Part shown: positions 51,133 to 64,000 of the stretch, in pieces | Layout: each line of letters opens with the position of its first letter | Numbering within the stretch: the first letter of the stretch is position 1 | DNA from: Piromyces finnis | Taxonomy: Eukaryota > Neocallimastigomycota > Neocallimastigomycetes > Neocallimastigales > Neocallimastigaceae | NCBI GenBank assembly: GCA_002104945.1 | Contig: MCFH01000031.1 | Span: 168,501-232,500 of the forward strand | Direction of reading: 5' to 3' | DNA length: 64,000 nt | Translations under genes and position numbers: made by a program | Notes under the pieces: model-generated | The model's database searches: none | Seen by the model: only the letters and a program-made list of their open reading frames with translations | What the model was told of the DNA's origin: nothing

Positions 51133-53297
51133 TTTCCTTTTTAGTTATTATTAAAAGTATTAAATAGCTTTACGAATAATTAAATTATATTTAATAAAAT
51201 AAGTACTTAACAATTGAAAAAATAAATTGTTGAGAAAAATTATATCCTTTTATAGGATTTCCCAACTTTAAATAATATATATATATTTTCAAAAATATTA
51301 AGAATAACTAAATATTTATAATTAATATATTAATTATTATCTTTTATTAAAGGTTTTAGACCTTCACATTATCAAATTAAATTTTTAACAAAATGCCAAA
51401 TTAATGTAGAATATTCATAGATGTATGATAAATATTATATAATAAAGTTTAAAAAAGGTTATATTTTTAATATTTAAATTTCAATATGGCTAATAATAAT
51501 TGGTATATAAACTCAATTCATAATTATTATTGATATATATAAGAGTATAAATAAATAAAATATATGAATAAATAATAATAATAATAATAGTAAATACGAA
51601 AAAGAAATAGAAAAAAAGAAAAAAATAGAAAAAAAAAATAAGCAATTAATAGCCATTTTATGTATAAATTCTGGTTAAAATTTTATTTTTCATAAAAATA
51701 TTTTTAGTACTACTTTTAATTTCATCTGTAAAATAGTATTTGAAAAAAATAATGGAATGGTACATTAATATCATTAGCTTAGAGAAATGATTTTAATTAT
51801 ATCTCTTGGCATTTCAATTGACTTCATTTAATTATTATATAATCAAGAAAAATAAAAATTATAACCAAAATACAAATAAATAGTCAATTCCTATTTTAAC
51901 ACAAATAGATTATAATTTAAACTTAATTGAATTAATAGTTATAAATAAAAATTAATTATCATTGAATAATTTAAAATATATGTATAATTTTAAATTTACA
52001 ACTCTAATAAAGTTATAAAATATATATAGATAAATTATATATAGATAGATTAAATTATATTTATACATCATGTTATCATGTGGAATGTCCATATATACTA
52101 TAATAAATTACAATTTTTCACGATTCCATTTACAATAAACTTTATAAAAAAAAAAAAAAAGGTGAATAAAAAGAAAATATATGAACTTTAACTTTAAAAT
52201 ATAGATATTTTATGAGCATATATTGAATGTAGAATATTACAATATATTTGATATTAATAAAGTATTTTTATCTTTTGATCCTTTTAATATTAAAATAAAA
52301 ATTCGTATTTTATGCATCAACTCGCAATAGTGATATTTTTTTTATCTATTTAATTATTGACAGTAAATATTTTTAATCTTTAAATATATAAACTAAAATT
52401 TAATAAAATCATTAAATAAATTTAAGTGTCAATGGTGAATGTGAATATGTTTCATCTTTATTAGAATAAAAAAAAATTAATATTCTTTTACTATATATCT
52501 TATTTTTTTTTTTAAGACAAAAAATGAATATGTACTTTAAAAAAAGAATAAACAATTAAATAATTCTCTAATTATATAACTTTTATTGTTATTTTGGACT
52601 CAGAAGAGCACTTTTAAAACTATTTATTAATGTTTTCAAATAATAATAATAATAATAATAATAGTAGTAATAATAATAAAAACAACCCGTTAAATAGTTA
52701 TAAATGTAAAATGTTAATAAGAAAGGGGACATGAGATATATAAATATATATATAATAAAAGAATTAAGCCCGAAACACTAAAATTGACTAGAACAAGATA
52801 AAATATTTTTATTTCAATCCTTATTATTATTTTTTTTTAAATTATTAAAATATAGTAATAATAATAGTTATAGTAATAATAAATAAAATTAAAAGAAAAA
52901 TAAATATTTTTTCTTTTAAATTTAAAATTTTTTTCTTATTTTTTATTTTTTTTAAATTTTATTTTTTTTTTTTTAAATTATATATATCTATACAATGTAA
53001 TAATATATTTATTTTTTAAATTATAGGCTATGAATTTCTTTCTCAAAAAATATTAGTTTTTTTTTTCTTTGTTTTTAAAATTGTATTTAAATTTAAATAA
53101 AAAATTATACAGGCATAAGACAAACGTAAATAATTAATTATTTATTTTTATGCTTTTTTTTTTTTACTATCATAATTTTTTATAAAATAATGTTATTATG
53201 ATATTTAATTTAAAACTGCTTTTACTTGTTTATTTTATTATTGCATAAAACGTATCAAGCTTATTTCATTATATTTTAGAATAAATCACTGTTTTTC
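51133..53297. other. A/T-rich intergenic region
   Basis: Upstream of the EF-hand gene and downstream of 2-isopropylmalate synthase (both minus strand). A short (AAT)n tract lies near 52641-52670 and T runs near 52960 and 53150. No gene or RNA gene is seen. Confidence 0.6.
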
Positions 53298-55470
53298 TTA
53301 TTGGCTTTGTTGTCTGCTCTTAGAAGCCATTAAACGGTTAATAGCATTAATGTAAGCCTTAGCACTAGCAACAAGAACATCGTTATCAGCACCTTCACCA
53401 CGGAATACATCAGCAGTGTTATTACGTAAGCGTTCCTTTTCTTGCATTTCACCAAGAATAGCAACATTACCTAAAGAATCTTCTCTTTGGTTTTGTTCAG
53501 AAATACGTACAACAACTCTACCCATAGCATCAGAACCTTCAGTAATAGCCTTTAATTCGTAAGTTCTAAGAATACTGTTAACACTAACTAATCTATTTAT
53601 AGCTTGGAAAATAGCATGAACAGCACCATGACCAATATGAGCATCTGTGATGACCTTACCAGTGATTTCGTCATTATCTTCAGTAATGTCAGACGAAGAT
53701 TCATTAACAGTACCAGTTAAATCAATTAATTGAACAGTAGCTGTTGGGATGGCACTAGAACCAGAGGTAACATGAATATTCTTTAAAACGTAGTATTCGT
53801 TAACCTTCTTAATGTTTAAGAAGTCATCAACAAGAGCATATAAATCTTGATCAGTAACACCCTTCTTCTTAGAATCAGCTAACTTTTTGAAATCCTTGAA
53901 TAATTTTTGGAATTCTTCATCATTTTCAATAATCTTGGTATCATAATTAGAATCCTTTAATAATTGTTCAATTCTGGTACGGAAAGCATTACGTCCAGAG
54001 TGCTTACCTAAAACTAATAAGTTTGATGGAACACCAACTAAATCTGGTGACATAATTTCATAAGTTTCCTTACATTTTAAAACACCATCTTGGTGAATAC
54101 CGGATTCATGAGCAAAAGCGTTGGCACCAACAATAGCTTTGTTAGCTTGAATAATCATACCAGTTTTCTTAATAACTAATTGAGAAATGCTGTAAATGTG
54201 AGTGGTATCAATGTGATGGTGAACATTAAAGAAGTCCTTATGCATGTAAGTACTTAAAGCAATTTCTTCAAGAGCGGTATTACCTTTTTTTTATAAATAG
54301 CAAATTATAAGCATAAATCCATAAGAAAATTAATTCCATTTTTATTTAAATTGCTAATTATAAAAATAAAATTTCTATTTCATTTATTAATACATACCAG
54401 CACGTTCACCAATACCATTAATAGTAACTTCGACTTGACGAGCACCATTGCGGACACCAGAAAGGGTATTAGCAGTAGCGAGACCTAAATCATTGTGACA
54501 ATGAGTAGACCAAGTAACCTTATATCAATTAAAAAAATAAATTAATAATTATAAAATGACAATTTATTAATTATAAATGAAAATTTATATTTAAATTTCT
54601 TTTTTTTTCATTACTTTTCTTTTTTTTCATTATTATTATTATATAATATTTTTACAATTTCACTTATAAATTTACCTTATCACCACCTGGAGTATTACTA
54701 ACAAGATAATTAATAAGTTCACCATATTGTTCTGGCATTAAATAACCAACAGTATCTGGAATGTTTAAAGTAGTAGCACCAGCCTTAATAACTTCAGCAA
54801 GGATTTCAACTAAAAATTCCTTATCAGAACGACCAGCATCTTCTGGTGAGAATTCAATATCATTAACACCAAGAGACTTGATGAGAGAAACAGCGGCAAC
54901 AGCCTTTTTAATACATTCTTCTCTACTAATTTTTAATTTGTTTTTTAAATGGATATCAGAAGTAGCAATAAAAGTGTGAATACGATGGCATGGAGCGTAT
55001 TTAACAGCATCATAAGCTCTAGTAATATCTCCTTTAACAGCACGAGCTAAACCACAAATAACCTTTTTATTTAATTTTACGAGATTTATAAATAATAAAT
55101 TTAGTATATTACTTTAAATTTTTAATTATTTCTTACAAGAATTTTTTTTTTATAATAAATCTATTTCCGTTTATTTCTAAAACTATAATATAAAGGTTTT
55201 ATCTATATATAATTTATTTACCATTGGTTTTCCAGAAGTTCTGTTTGTCATTAAAGGACCAACTTCTTGAGCGATTCTCTTAACAGCTTCAAAATCACCA
55301 TTTGAAGCAATTGGGAAACCAGCTTCACAAACATCAACACCAAGGGCTGAAAGTTGCTTAGCTATTTCAATCTTTTCATCAACATTTAAAGTTGCACCTG
55401 GTGATTGTTCACCATCTCTTAAAGTGGTATCAAAGATAACAAGTTTACTCTTATCAATAGTTTCAGCCAT
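53298..55470 (-). CDS. leuA: 2-isopropylmalate synthase (leucine biosynthesis)
   Basis: Spliced minus-strand model, 4 exons, 580 aa: 55470-55222, 55062-54676, 54518-54398, 54283-53298, all in phase. The enzyme condenses acetyl-CoA with 2-oxoisovalerate, the first committed step to leucine. Catalytic barrel: [13 protein letters not shown] (residues ~13-25; the Arg-Asp-Gly-Glu-Gln signature and metal Asp), HCHNDLG (~218-224; metal His pair), then [16 protein letters not shown] and GKHSGRNA. The C-terminal ~170 aa form the LeuA allosteric domain ([32 protein letters not shown], ending near [20 protein letters not shown]), so leucine feedback is plausible. Sequence style ([39 protein letters not shown]) resembles the bacterial/plant type rather than the longer type of yeast Leu4. 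No clear mitochondrial presequence precedes the barrel, suggesting cytosol. Base composition is less A/T-rich than the flanks. Confidence 0.93.
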
Positions 55471-57853
55471 TTTATTATTATAATATAGCTTTTGTTTATT
55501 TATAAATAAAAAAAATTTTAAGATTAGAATTTATTTTTGTTTGAAAGTATTTTTTTTTAAAATTAAAAAATACTTTTAAATAACTAAAATAATTAAATAA
55601 TGAATTTTAAACGACTTTTATGTATACTATATATTTTAATATAGTTATTTGACTTGTTACTATGAACTATTAATATATATATTCTATTTAAAAACACCTC
55701 TAAATTTACTATTTCTCTTTTTACCTTCAAATAATATTAAAAAATTTATGTAGCTTTTAAAAAAAATTTTTTTTTTTTTTTGTTTAATATACTTACTTTT
55801 ATTAATTATTATGTATATTGTAATCACAGTATTATTAAATAAAAAAAAATGTTTTCTAATAGGTTAAAGAAAAATTATTGTAGGAAAAACTTTATTTATT
55901 AAAATATTAGGACGCTTTATTATTAAATAATGGATAAATTATAAAATATGAATGTAACGAATGTATTATATTGATTGATTTAAGATTGAATTTATTTATA
56001 TTGTAATATATATTATTTTCATATATTAATCATTATATAATGTAATTGTAATACAAAATGTACTTAGATAAATTTTACTAAATATATAAAATTTTTAATT
56101 AATGATATATTAAATTATAATCAAACAAATTTTTGTATGGAAAAATGATGGAAAAAAAAGTAATGTTAACTATTACGATATAGCTAATTAATGTATTAAT
56201 AAGAAAGAATGAATAATTATAAATGAAAAAAAATAAAATAAAATAAAACAAAATTTTTTATATTTATATATTTTTTTTACAAAATAATAATTTTACTTTT
56301 AAACTTTAACAAAATTAATAAAATATTTCATAGTAAATTATTCCTTGGTTAAGTTTAAAAAAAAAATTTAAATTAAGCGAAAAGTTTTAAATAAATAAAA
56401 AACATAAATTTAAAATTTCAGCCATTATAAAATTAAATAGATGGGATTATATTATTAAATCTATTCTATTATATAGCATAAACAATCTTTCACACTATAG
56501 CATTATTAATAGAATAATACTAATTAATGTTTTAATATCGCTTTTTCCTTCTATTACTAATATAAATAATGAATATTAAATATTAATTATTTGTATATAT
56601 AATATCTTAAATTTTGTAATTATTCTTTTATACCAAATTCAAATAATAATATGTATTAAAAGAAGTTTTTCAATTAAAAAAAAAAAGATTCCTAAATGAT
56701 CTCTAAAAATTCCTAAAATCATAGGAAACATTTACAATTTTAATATTTTATTGGTCAAAAAAATCTATATTGAACAATTATATTAGTTATATATTACTTT
56801 ATAGTTCTAATATATTGTATAATGTTTAAAAATATATTGATTAAATTAAAGAATTTAAAAAAAATGACATATCTTTAAATTTTATTTATTAAAGTTAATA
56901 TCCTAACCTTTAAAAAAAATGATGAAAATTAAGAATCTTTAGCTTTGTTTCAAAAAAGTTTAAATTTCGGTTTTGTAAAAGAAATTTTGCCATATAGTTT
57001 AAATAATTATATATAACAAGTTTATAATGTATTCATTTTCAATAAGAATTTACATAATATATTTTATATTATAGCATTAAAATAAATGAATATTATATCT
57101 ATAATTCAAAATTGTTGGGAGAGATTATTACAAATAATATAAAAAAGACATCCTTTTAAAAAAATAGTTAAATATTATTTATTTATTTATTTATATAATT
57201 AACAATAAATATTAAAATCATAGAAAATTAAATAAATATTGATAAAAAAATAGAGTTCAGCAAATCTCTAGTATTATATACTACTATATACTATTATATC
57301 ATAGTAAAGCATTTATTATTTATTAATTAAATAAATATGTATATTCATCTTGAATAAAGTATTTTGATAATGGCGGCGGCTTAGTTAATAAAAAAGTGTA
57401 GATGTAATTTTTTAAAAATTTTAATATGAAATATAAAATATATTACAAACTTTTAACATTACAATTAATATTTTTTTACGATTATATTACCACTTTTTTT
57501 GAATATTCAACAAAAATAAATAATGATATTCCATAATTTAATTATCATAAATATTTAAAAAAAATAAAAATAAAAATTTTATCTATTTTATATTAGCATT
57601 TTTTAGTAGCATTGTATAACTGTAAAAATTATATATAATTATTATTTTATTAATTTTTTAAAAAATTATATTAAAATTATGATGAAATTTTTTGATTTAA
57701 AATTTCTCATTTTAGTAAAAAAAAAAAAAAAGGAATAAAAAAATATTCTCATAAATTTTTTATATGAATATATAAAAAGAAAAATATGACTAGTATAAAA
57801 TAATTTTACTACTTTTCAAATTTACATACTATTAATATAAGTTTATATATACA
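55471..57853. other. intergenic region between divergent genes
   Basis: Shared upstream DNA of 2-isopropylmalate synthase (-) and DMC1 (+). It is uniformly A/T-rich; a GGCGGCGG patch at about 57372-57380 is the only GC spot. A GCN4-type site (TGACTC) was looked for near the synthase start and not seen. No gene is seen. Confidence 0.55.
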
Positions 57854-59783
57854 ATGGAGGATCAAGTTGTTATTGATGAAGATAACTTTGTTGAAAACAT
57901 TGAAGAAGAAGAATATGAAGAGGTATTTATATTTTTGTAATTATATTCTTTATTAATAATATTATAAAAATCAAGTATACCAAAAATAAACATTTCTTTA
58001 TTTATTAATATTAAATATATTATACTTAACTATCTTTTATCTCTATAGATAACTTTTGTAGATATTGAAGAATTACAACAACAAGGAATAAGTGCAGCTG
58101 ATATTCAGAAATTAAAAACAGCTGGTATTTGTACTGTTAAGGTATATAAAACTATAAATTACTTTATTTTTATTATTAATAATTTCAATATTTAATATCA
58201 ATTTAAATATAACAGTCTGTTCTCTCCACTACCTGTAAAAATCTTCAAAAAATTAAAGGTTTGAGTGAAGCCAAAGTTGAAAAAATTAGAGATGCTTGTA
58301 ATAAAATTGTTCCCTCTGGTTTTATTACTGGAAAAGAAATGAGTATTAGAAGAGATATGGTACTAAAAATTACTACTGGAAGTAAAGAATTGGATAAACT
58401 TATTGGAGGTAAAATAATATCTAAATAAAACCATATTTATAAATAATAAATAATAATAAATGTTTAACATAATTTATTTTATTACTTTTTTTTTTCAAAA
58501 TAAAAGGTGGTGTTCAAACAATGTCAATAACTGAAGTATTTGGTATTTCTTCATTTTTTTATTTGTTTTTTAACAACTGTAAAATAAACAACCCTGTTAT
58601 TATAAATTTTTCATAAATATTAATATTATAAAAAAATATTTATATTATAGGTGAATTTAGAACAGGAAAAACCCAATTATCTCATACTTTATGTGTTACA
58701 TGTCAGTTACCAGTATCGATGGGTGGAGCTAATGGAAAAGTAGCTTTTATCGATACAGAAGGAACTTTTAGGTATATAATAATATATCAAATTTAATTTG
58801 TTAGAAATTAATATATACTTTTATAATAATAAATTTTAGACCAGAAAGAATTAAAGATATTGCTGAAAGATTTGGTGTAGATAAAGATCAAGCCCTGGAA
58901 AATATTTTAGTTGCTCGAGCTTTAACTAGCGAACACCAAATGGAATTAATTTATGAATTGGCTGCTCGTTTTGCCCAAGAAAAAGGAATCTTCAAATTAT
59001 TAGTAAATTTTAGTATTGTTTATTAATAATTAGAAAAATTTATACATCTTACTATTTTATAATAATACTGGTTTTTTTTATAGATTATCGATTCAATTAT
59101 TGCATTATTTAGAACAGATTATAATGGTCGTGGTGAATTATCTGAAAGACAACAAAAATTAGGTTTTATGTTATCTCGATTAACTAAAATTGCTGAAGAA
59201 TATAATGTGGCCGTTTGGATTACGAATCAAGTAAGACAAAAAACAAAAAACAAAAAATAAAAAACAAAAAAAAATATAAAAACATATACCTATAAAACTC
59301 AATTAATAATATTAATTTAACTAAATTCATATTTCTAAAAAAAGATGTGTTCAGATCCTTCTGCGGGTATTACCTTTGTTGCTGATCCTAAAAAGCCTGT
59401 TGGTGGTCATGTTTTAGCTCATGGTAAATATATATTTTTTTTTTATTACATTTAGATATATATATTTAAATCTAATTTCTACATTTATTTTCAATTTAAT
59501 TTTAATATTGACTCTCTTAAACAATTGAAAAATTTATTCAGCTTCAACTACTCGTCTTTCATTAAGGAAAGGTAGAGGTGAGTCTAGGATTGCTAAAATA
59601 TACGATTCACCCGATGTCCCTGAAGCTGAAGGTAAAATTATTAAAAAAAATAAAATAGCTATTTTACTTGACTTTTATAATTAAATGACAACTATATTAT
59701 TATTAATAATAATAAAATAAATATAATGTGAAAAAGCTGTTTATGCCATTTCTACAGGTGGAATTGTTGATTATAATGAATAA
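57854..59783 (+). CDS. DMC1: DMC1 meiotic recombinase
   Basis: Spliced model, 10 exons, 345 aa (family about 340): 57854-57922, 58049-58141, 58216-58408, 58507-58542, 58651-58771, 58840-59002, 59084-59230, 59345-59423, 59542-59631, 59737-59783. All phases agree. DMC1 forms filaments on single-stranded DNA at meiotic breaks and drives exchange between homologues. An acidic N-terminus is followed by a helix-hairpin-helix region ([31 protein letters not shown]), Walker [10 protein letters not shown] (131-139), a Walker B region [11 protein letters not shown] (from ~223), DNA-loop motif [14 protein letters not shown] and VWITNQ. DMC1 rather than RAD51 is shown by [19 protein letters not shown], where RAD51 differs, and by the short [15 protein letters not shown] end. 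No stop, frameshift or lost key residue is seen, so it appears functional. Confidence 0.95.
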
Positions 59784-61922
59784 ATGAATAATACATATCA
59801 TAGTAATACAAAATTTATAATTAATTTTAACCTATTTAATATTTAATATATTATCTATTATCTATTTAATATTTAATATTAAAAATTTTCAATTTATGTA
59901 ATTTTTTAAACATTTAATATAATTATTAATCATTAAAATTTATAAATAAATATGAAATAATATATTAGTATAAATATATCTAATTAAATTTACCATATTT
60001 ATACAACTAACGGTTCAAAACTAAAGTTGCCGTAATAAAATTCAATAAAAAAAAAAAAAAAAGCCTAGGTTTTAAAAATAATTGAGAATTAAAATATTTT
60101 ATAGTTTATATTAATTTAAGATAAGAATAATATATTTTAAAAGAAAAAGAATTCATATAATAATTTATTTTAATTGTATTACACTAGTTAAAAAAAAATA
60201 ACAAATTTTGTAAAATATTTTTTTTGTATAAATATTATAATAAACTTTTACATTCTTAATACACATCATATAATAGTAGAATTTTTAAATTTAAATATTT
60301 ATATTTTTTAGTTATTAAATTATTCTTCAATTCTCATTATAATCTCATCATTACAATATATTAATATATTAATAAAATAGTAATTTTGGGGATAAATGAA
60401 AAAATATTAAGATCTTCATCTATTTTGACAGCATCTTTTTCTTATTTCTTTCTATTTTATTTAATAATATATATAATAAAAATTTTTTCCAATATATAAA
60501 ATGTATTAAATATTTCGGAATTTGATAATTGACAGTCATAATATATAAATATAAAAAGTAAAAATTAAAAATTAGAATTTCCCCCCTTTTTTTTTTATAC
60601 ATAAGATATATTTATTTAATATTTTGGTATAATATGAATAATTTTTTGAACATACAATAACTTTTTTAATAAAATCAATTTAATTAACAATACTATAGAA
60701 TAATAGGTAAATTTTTATTAGTATTTCAATTGATTATCTCTTTACTATATAAATATTATTTCATCATTCATATTCTTTTTTTTTTTTTTCATTTTATTTA
60801 ATGTATTTTTTTTTATACTTTGTTTTGTGTAACATAATAAAATCGATCTATTCTTTTTTTTTTCAAGTATTAAAGTTTAAAGATAATAATAAAACATGGG
60901 GTTAAACAAAGATAAATTTATATTAAGAATGGTGATAATCTATTTCTTTGATATATTATTATATATAGTTAATATTAATATTCTTTAATTGATAAAAATT
61001 TCTTTAATTAAACAAAAAAATTTAGATGTATAGTTCATTAATTTTATATTAAATAAGATTTTTTAGTTAGGTATAAATAATATAAATTAATATATGTTTA
61101 GAGATTTTAATTCATTTGGTATACATATTATATTATATTGAATCGATAAAATAAATTCAATTACTATTTTAATTAGTAATTATATTATGTATTAATTATT
61201 TCTTATTAGAGTTTAAAAAATTAAATCTAATTGGGATTATTAGCAAATGAATTAAAAGCATGAATATAATTAATATATTGTATAATATATTATAATAAAT
61301 ATCAAATTTTAATTACTGTTTTAATAAAAAAAAAGGACTTTATAAATTTCATTATTAATATTAAACTTTTCATTTTTATTTAGTTTAAAAAAAACATATA
61401 TATGAACCAGGAAAAAAATGGGTTATTTATAATACTTTTTATTTCTTATACCATAATAAAAACAAATAAAAAATATGTCTATTATTTATTTTTTTTAAAT
61501 ATAAAACTTTAAAATATTAAGAATAATGGAAATTAAATCTTAATATTAGAATGGGATACTTTTTGTATATTTTCTTCAATGCGAATGTTTTTCTTTTTTT
61601 AAAAAAAAAAAAAGAATTGTTTGCTAGAATTTGTTTCTATTAAAATTAAATTCATAATAATAAAAAATAATATTAAAAAAATAATAACAAGTCAAAAGAT
61701 GGTTTTTATTATAATATTTTAATATTCTATTCTATTTAATAAATGCTTATATAAATAATTAATAATGGATAATATCTTTTTTAGCTATTATTCTCTAGAA
61801 TTAATTTAATTGAATATTTTTTATAATCACAAAGCATAAATTATAAATAAATGAATATATAAATAAATAATTTTATTAAATATTTATAGTTAAATTTTAA
61901 TTTGTTAATAATTAAACTTCTG

Positions 61923-61963
<41 letters not shown>

Positions 61964-62954
61964 TTTTGTTTTGTTTTTCAAAAAATATTTTTTGGTTACA
62001 AAAAAAATTTAATCCTTTTTTTATTTATTTATCAAACAGGTTTTTTTTTTAAAAATAATATATATAAAATATTTAATCTAAATTAATCTTATAACTCATT
62101 TTAATATTTTTTCTTCCAAATTTTAAAAAAAAATAAAACCAATATATTAAATAATAATCTATTATGTCTAAGGTCTTATAAAAGCAATAATAAAAAGAAA
62201 GAATTAAAAAATCAATTATCTTTTTTAAATAAAAAATATATTACTTTATTTTTAAAAATAATTCAATTCATTAAAATAATAAAAAATAAAGATTATTATT
62301 AATATATATAATACAATAAATGAAAAAGTATTTTGTAATCTATATTAAATAATAATTACTCCAAAAGAAGAAAAAAAGGAAAAGAAATTTATAAAAGTAT
62401 AAAATATATAATTCATTAATTATCATTGTTATACCAAGAAAAAATAATAAAAAGAAATTAAATACAATAAATACCTAACATATATATAAAGTTGTATATA
62501 ATTAAGATAATATATTATCAAATAAAAAAAATAACGGATTAATACATAATAATAATAGAAATCGATAAACGATAAATTCATGAATTATATTAATAAATTA
62601 TTATTTATTAGTACTTCATTTATCGACATTTTAATTTAAAATAAGAAAAAAAAAAAAAAAAAAAAAAGAAATACATCTAAAAAACGGCTTTCTTTTAGTG
62701 AAAATATGTTATAGAATTTCCAATATATATTAAACGGATTTAAATAAAAATAAAAAAATAATAAGAAATATATAATGTTTTAATAATTTAATAATCAAAG
62801 TAAAGTTTATTTTCGAACAAAGCAAATTTTTTAAACAAGTTTTAAATAATCTCATATCTTCAATAATACATAAAAATTAGAACGCAGTAAAATTTTTTTT
62901 TAAAAAAAATATATATATATTTCTTAATACTCTATAAATTTAATACAATAAAAT
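59784..62954. other. A/T-rich intergenic region
   Basis: No gene is supported. A 60-codon minus frame at 60420-60602 is A/T-driven, with no splice partners. There are T runs near 60778 and 60858, a TTA tract near 61933-61964 and an A run near 62647-62667. Confidence 0.6.
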
Positions 62955-64000
62955 ATGAAATACAAATACAATAGAATAAAGAATATTTTATTGGGTGTAA
63001 TATTATTAGGAAATTTCAATGAAACCTTTCAATTGAGTGTAAATAATTACAAAAAAATAATAAATAACCATGATTATGCTATGGAATGTTTTCGTAATCC
63101 TTCAAGAGATACTTGTGCATCAGTAAAGAGCTACATGATAAATTTAAAGTACATATTTCATATTTCGTAATAATTATTTAATATCATTCTTTTTAAAAAA
63201 ATAAAAAAATATAAAAAAAACTACTTAAAAATAATCAATTAACGTATTATTATATTTATAAAATAGATCTGAAAAAGATGATATATTAAATACAGAGTAT
63301 GCATTAAATATTATTGAAGCAATACGAGCTGCCTCATGGAACATAAAAATACTGTAATTTTAATTTCATTAATAATATATTATATAAAATATAGAAAAAT
63401 GAAATTAATAAGATATATTTAATATATATGATTATACATTAATCTTAATATAGAGATTTTAGAAATGGAGAAATAAATTCTTCAATATACACTGCAAATC
63501 CACCTTCTGTTATTAAAGAAATGTAAAACTAAATAACAATTTTAAATTTTTAATAATAAATTTTTCTTCTTTAAACATTTAATTTAATTCTAATAATTTA
63601 ATCTATATTTTATTTCAATTTATAATTTTATAGTAAATTATCATATAATATACCATTAAAACAATCAATAGTGTCAATACCTGATAATTTTATAAGATAC
63701 TTAACCGCATGTCCATTTCAAAGCTTTGATGGGATTACAGTAAGTAATTGTTCGGCAAAATTAAATAGTTTATGTGGTTCAAATATAAATTGTAAAAATG
63801 GTATGTTAAATATTAAATTTATAAATAAATCAAAATAATATATAAATTTGGTAATTAATATACCTTTTTTAATAAAATAAAAATTATTAAATGTTTATAA
63901 ATAATATAATTAAAATGATAATAATAGTTCAATCAAACTCAAATAGTAATAATAATAGTAATACTAACAATAACAATAATAATAATAATGAAAAAGATAA
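62955..64000 (+). CDS. 5' part of an unrecognised secreted or membrane protein (cut by window end)
   Basis: Spliced partial model, 5 exons in phase: 62955-63148, 63267-63353, 63454-63522, 63634-63800, 63928 to the window end. The start has a hydrophobic stretch after basic residues (NILLGVILLGNF), fitting a signal peptide or anchor. Cysteines are spread through the following ~150 aa (AMECFRNPSRDTCASV, YLTACPFQSF, SNCSAKLNSLCGSNINC), suggesting disulphides in an extracellular protein. The last visible exon is Asn/Ser-rich ([12 protein letters not shown]). I recognise no family. The small-exon style matches the receptor gene at 42284-48838, so it may also be a large surface protein, but this is only a guess. 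The gene continues past the right edge. Confidence 0.6.

Overview
The window looks like nuclear DNA of an early-diverging, zoosporic fungus, most likely an anaerobic gut fungus (Neocallimastigomycota). Reasons: intergenic DNA is almost pure A/T with long homopolymer and (TAA)n tracts; proteins carry long Asn runs; genes have many short A/T-rich GT-AG introns; and the gene set is fungal/opisthokont (LIS1, FG nucleoporin, PIP kinase, DMC1), with a carbohydrate-receptor-like class C GPCR and a leucine-biosynthesis enzyme. The taxonomic call is inference, not a database result.

Eleven genes can be supported, nearly all as spliced models built by matching splice sites, reading phase and protein family. 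Left to right: (1) 4312-15109 (+), a 14-exon CAMSAP/Patronin-like microtubule minus-end protein with N-terminal CH-type domains, a giant Asn/Glu/Lys-rich linker and a C-terminal CKK domain; (2) 15875-18897 (-), FG nucleoporin NUP58/NUP49; (3) 20615-22321 (+), intronless LMBR1-family membrane protein; (4) 23036-25418 (-), LIS1/PAC1, the dynein regulator; (5) 31614-34258 (+), long-chain acyl-CoA synthetase; (6) 37599-39155 (+), phosphatidylinositol-phosphate kinase; (7) 42284-48838 (+), a ~22-exon receptor joining a signal peptide, a catalytically dead GH10-xylanase-like domain, a bacterial-type solute-binding domain and a class C 7TM domain; (8) 49817-51132 (-), a Gly/Tyr/Asn/Gln-rich protein ending in two EF-hands; (9) 53298-55470 (-), 2-isopropylmalate synthase; (10) 57854-59783 (+), the meiotic recombinase DMC1; (11) 62955-end (+), the 5' part of an unrecognised secreted or membrane protein.

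Between genes lie 0.7-6 kb A/T deserts holding simple repeats, a foldback element near 3 kb and a GC-richer relic near 35.5 kb. Two genes act on microtubule minus ends/dynein (1, 4); three act on membranes and lipid signalling (3, 5, 6). There is no operon-like organisation. The most interesting items are the CAMSAP homologue in a fungus, the pseudo-xylanase/solute-binding/GPCR fusion, and DMC1 in a lineage with no described sexual cycle.
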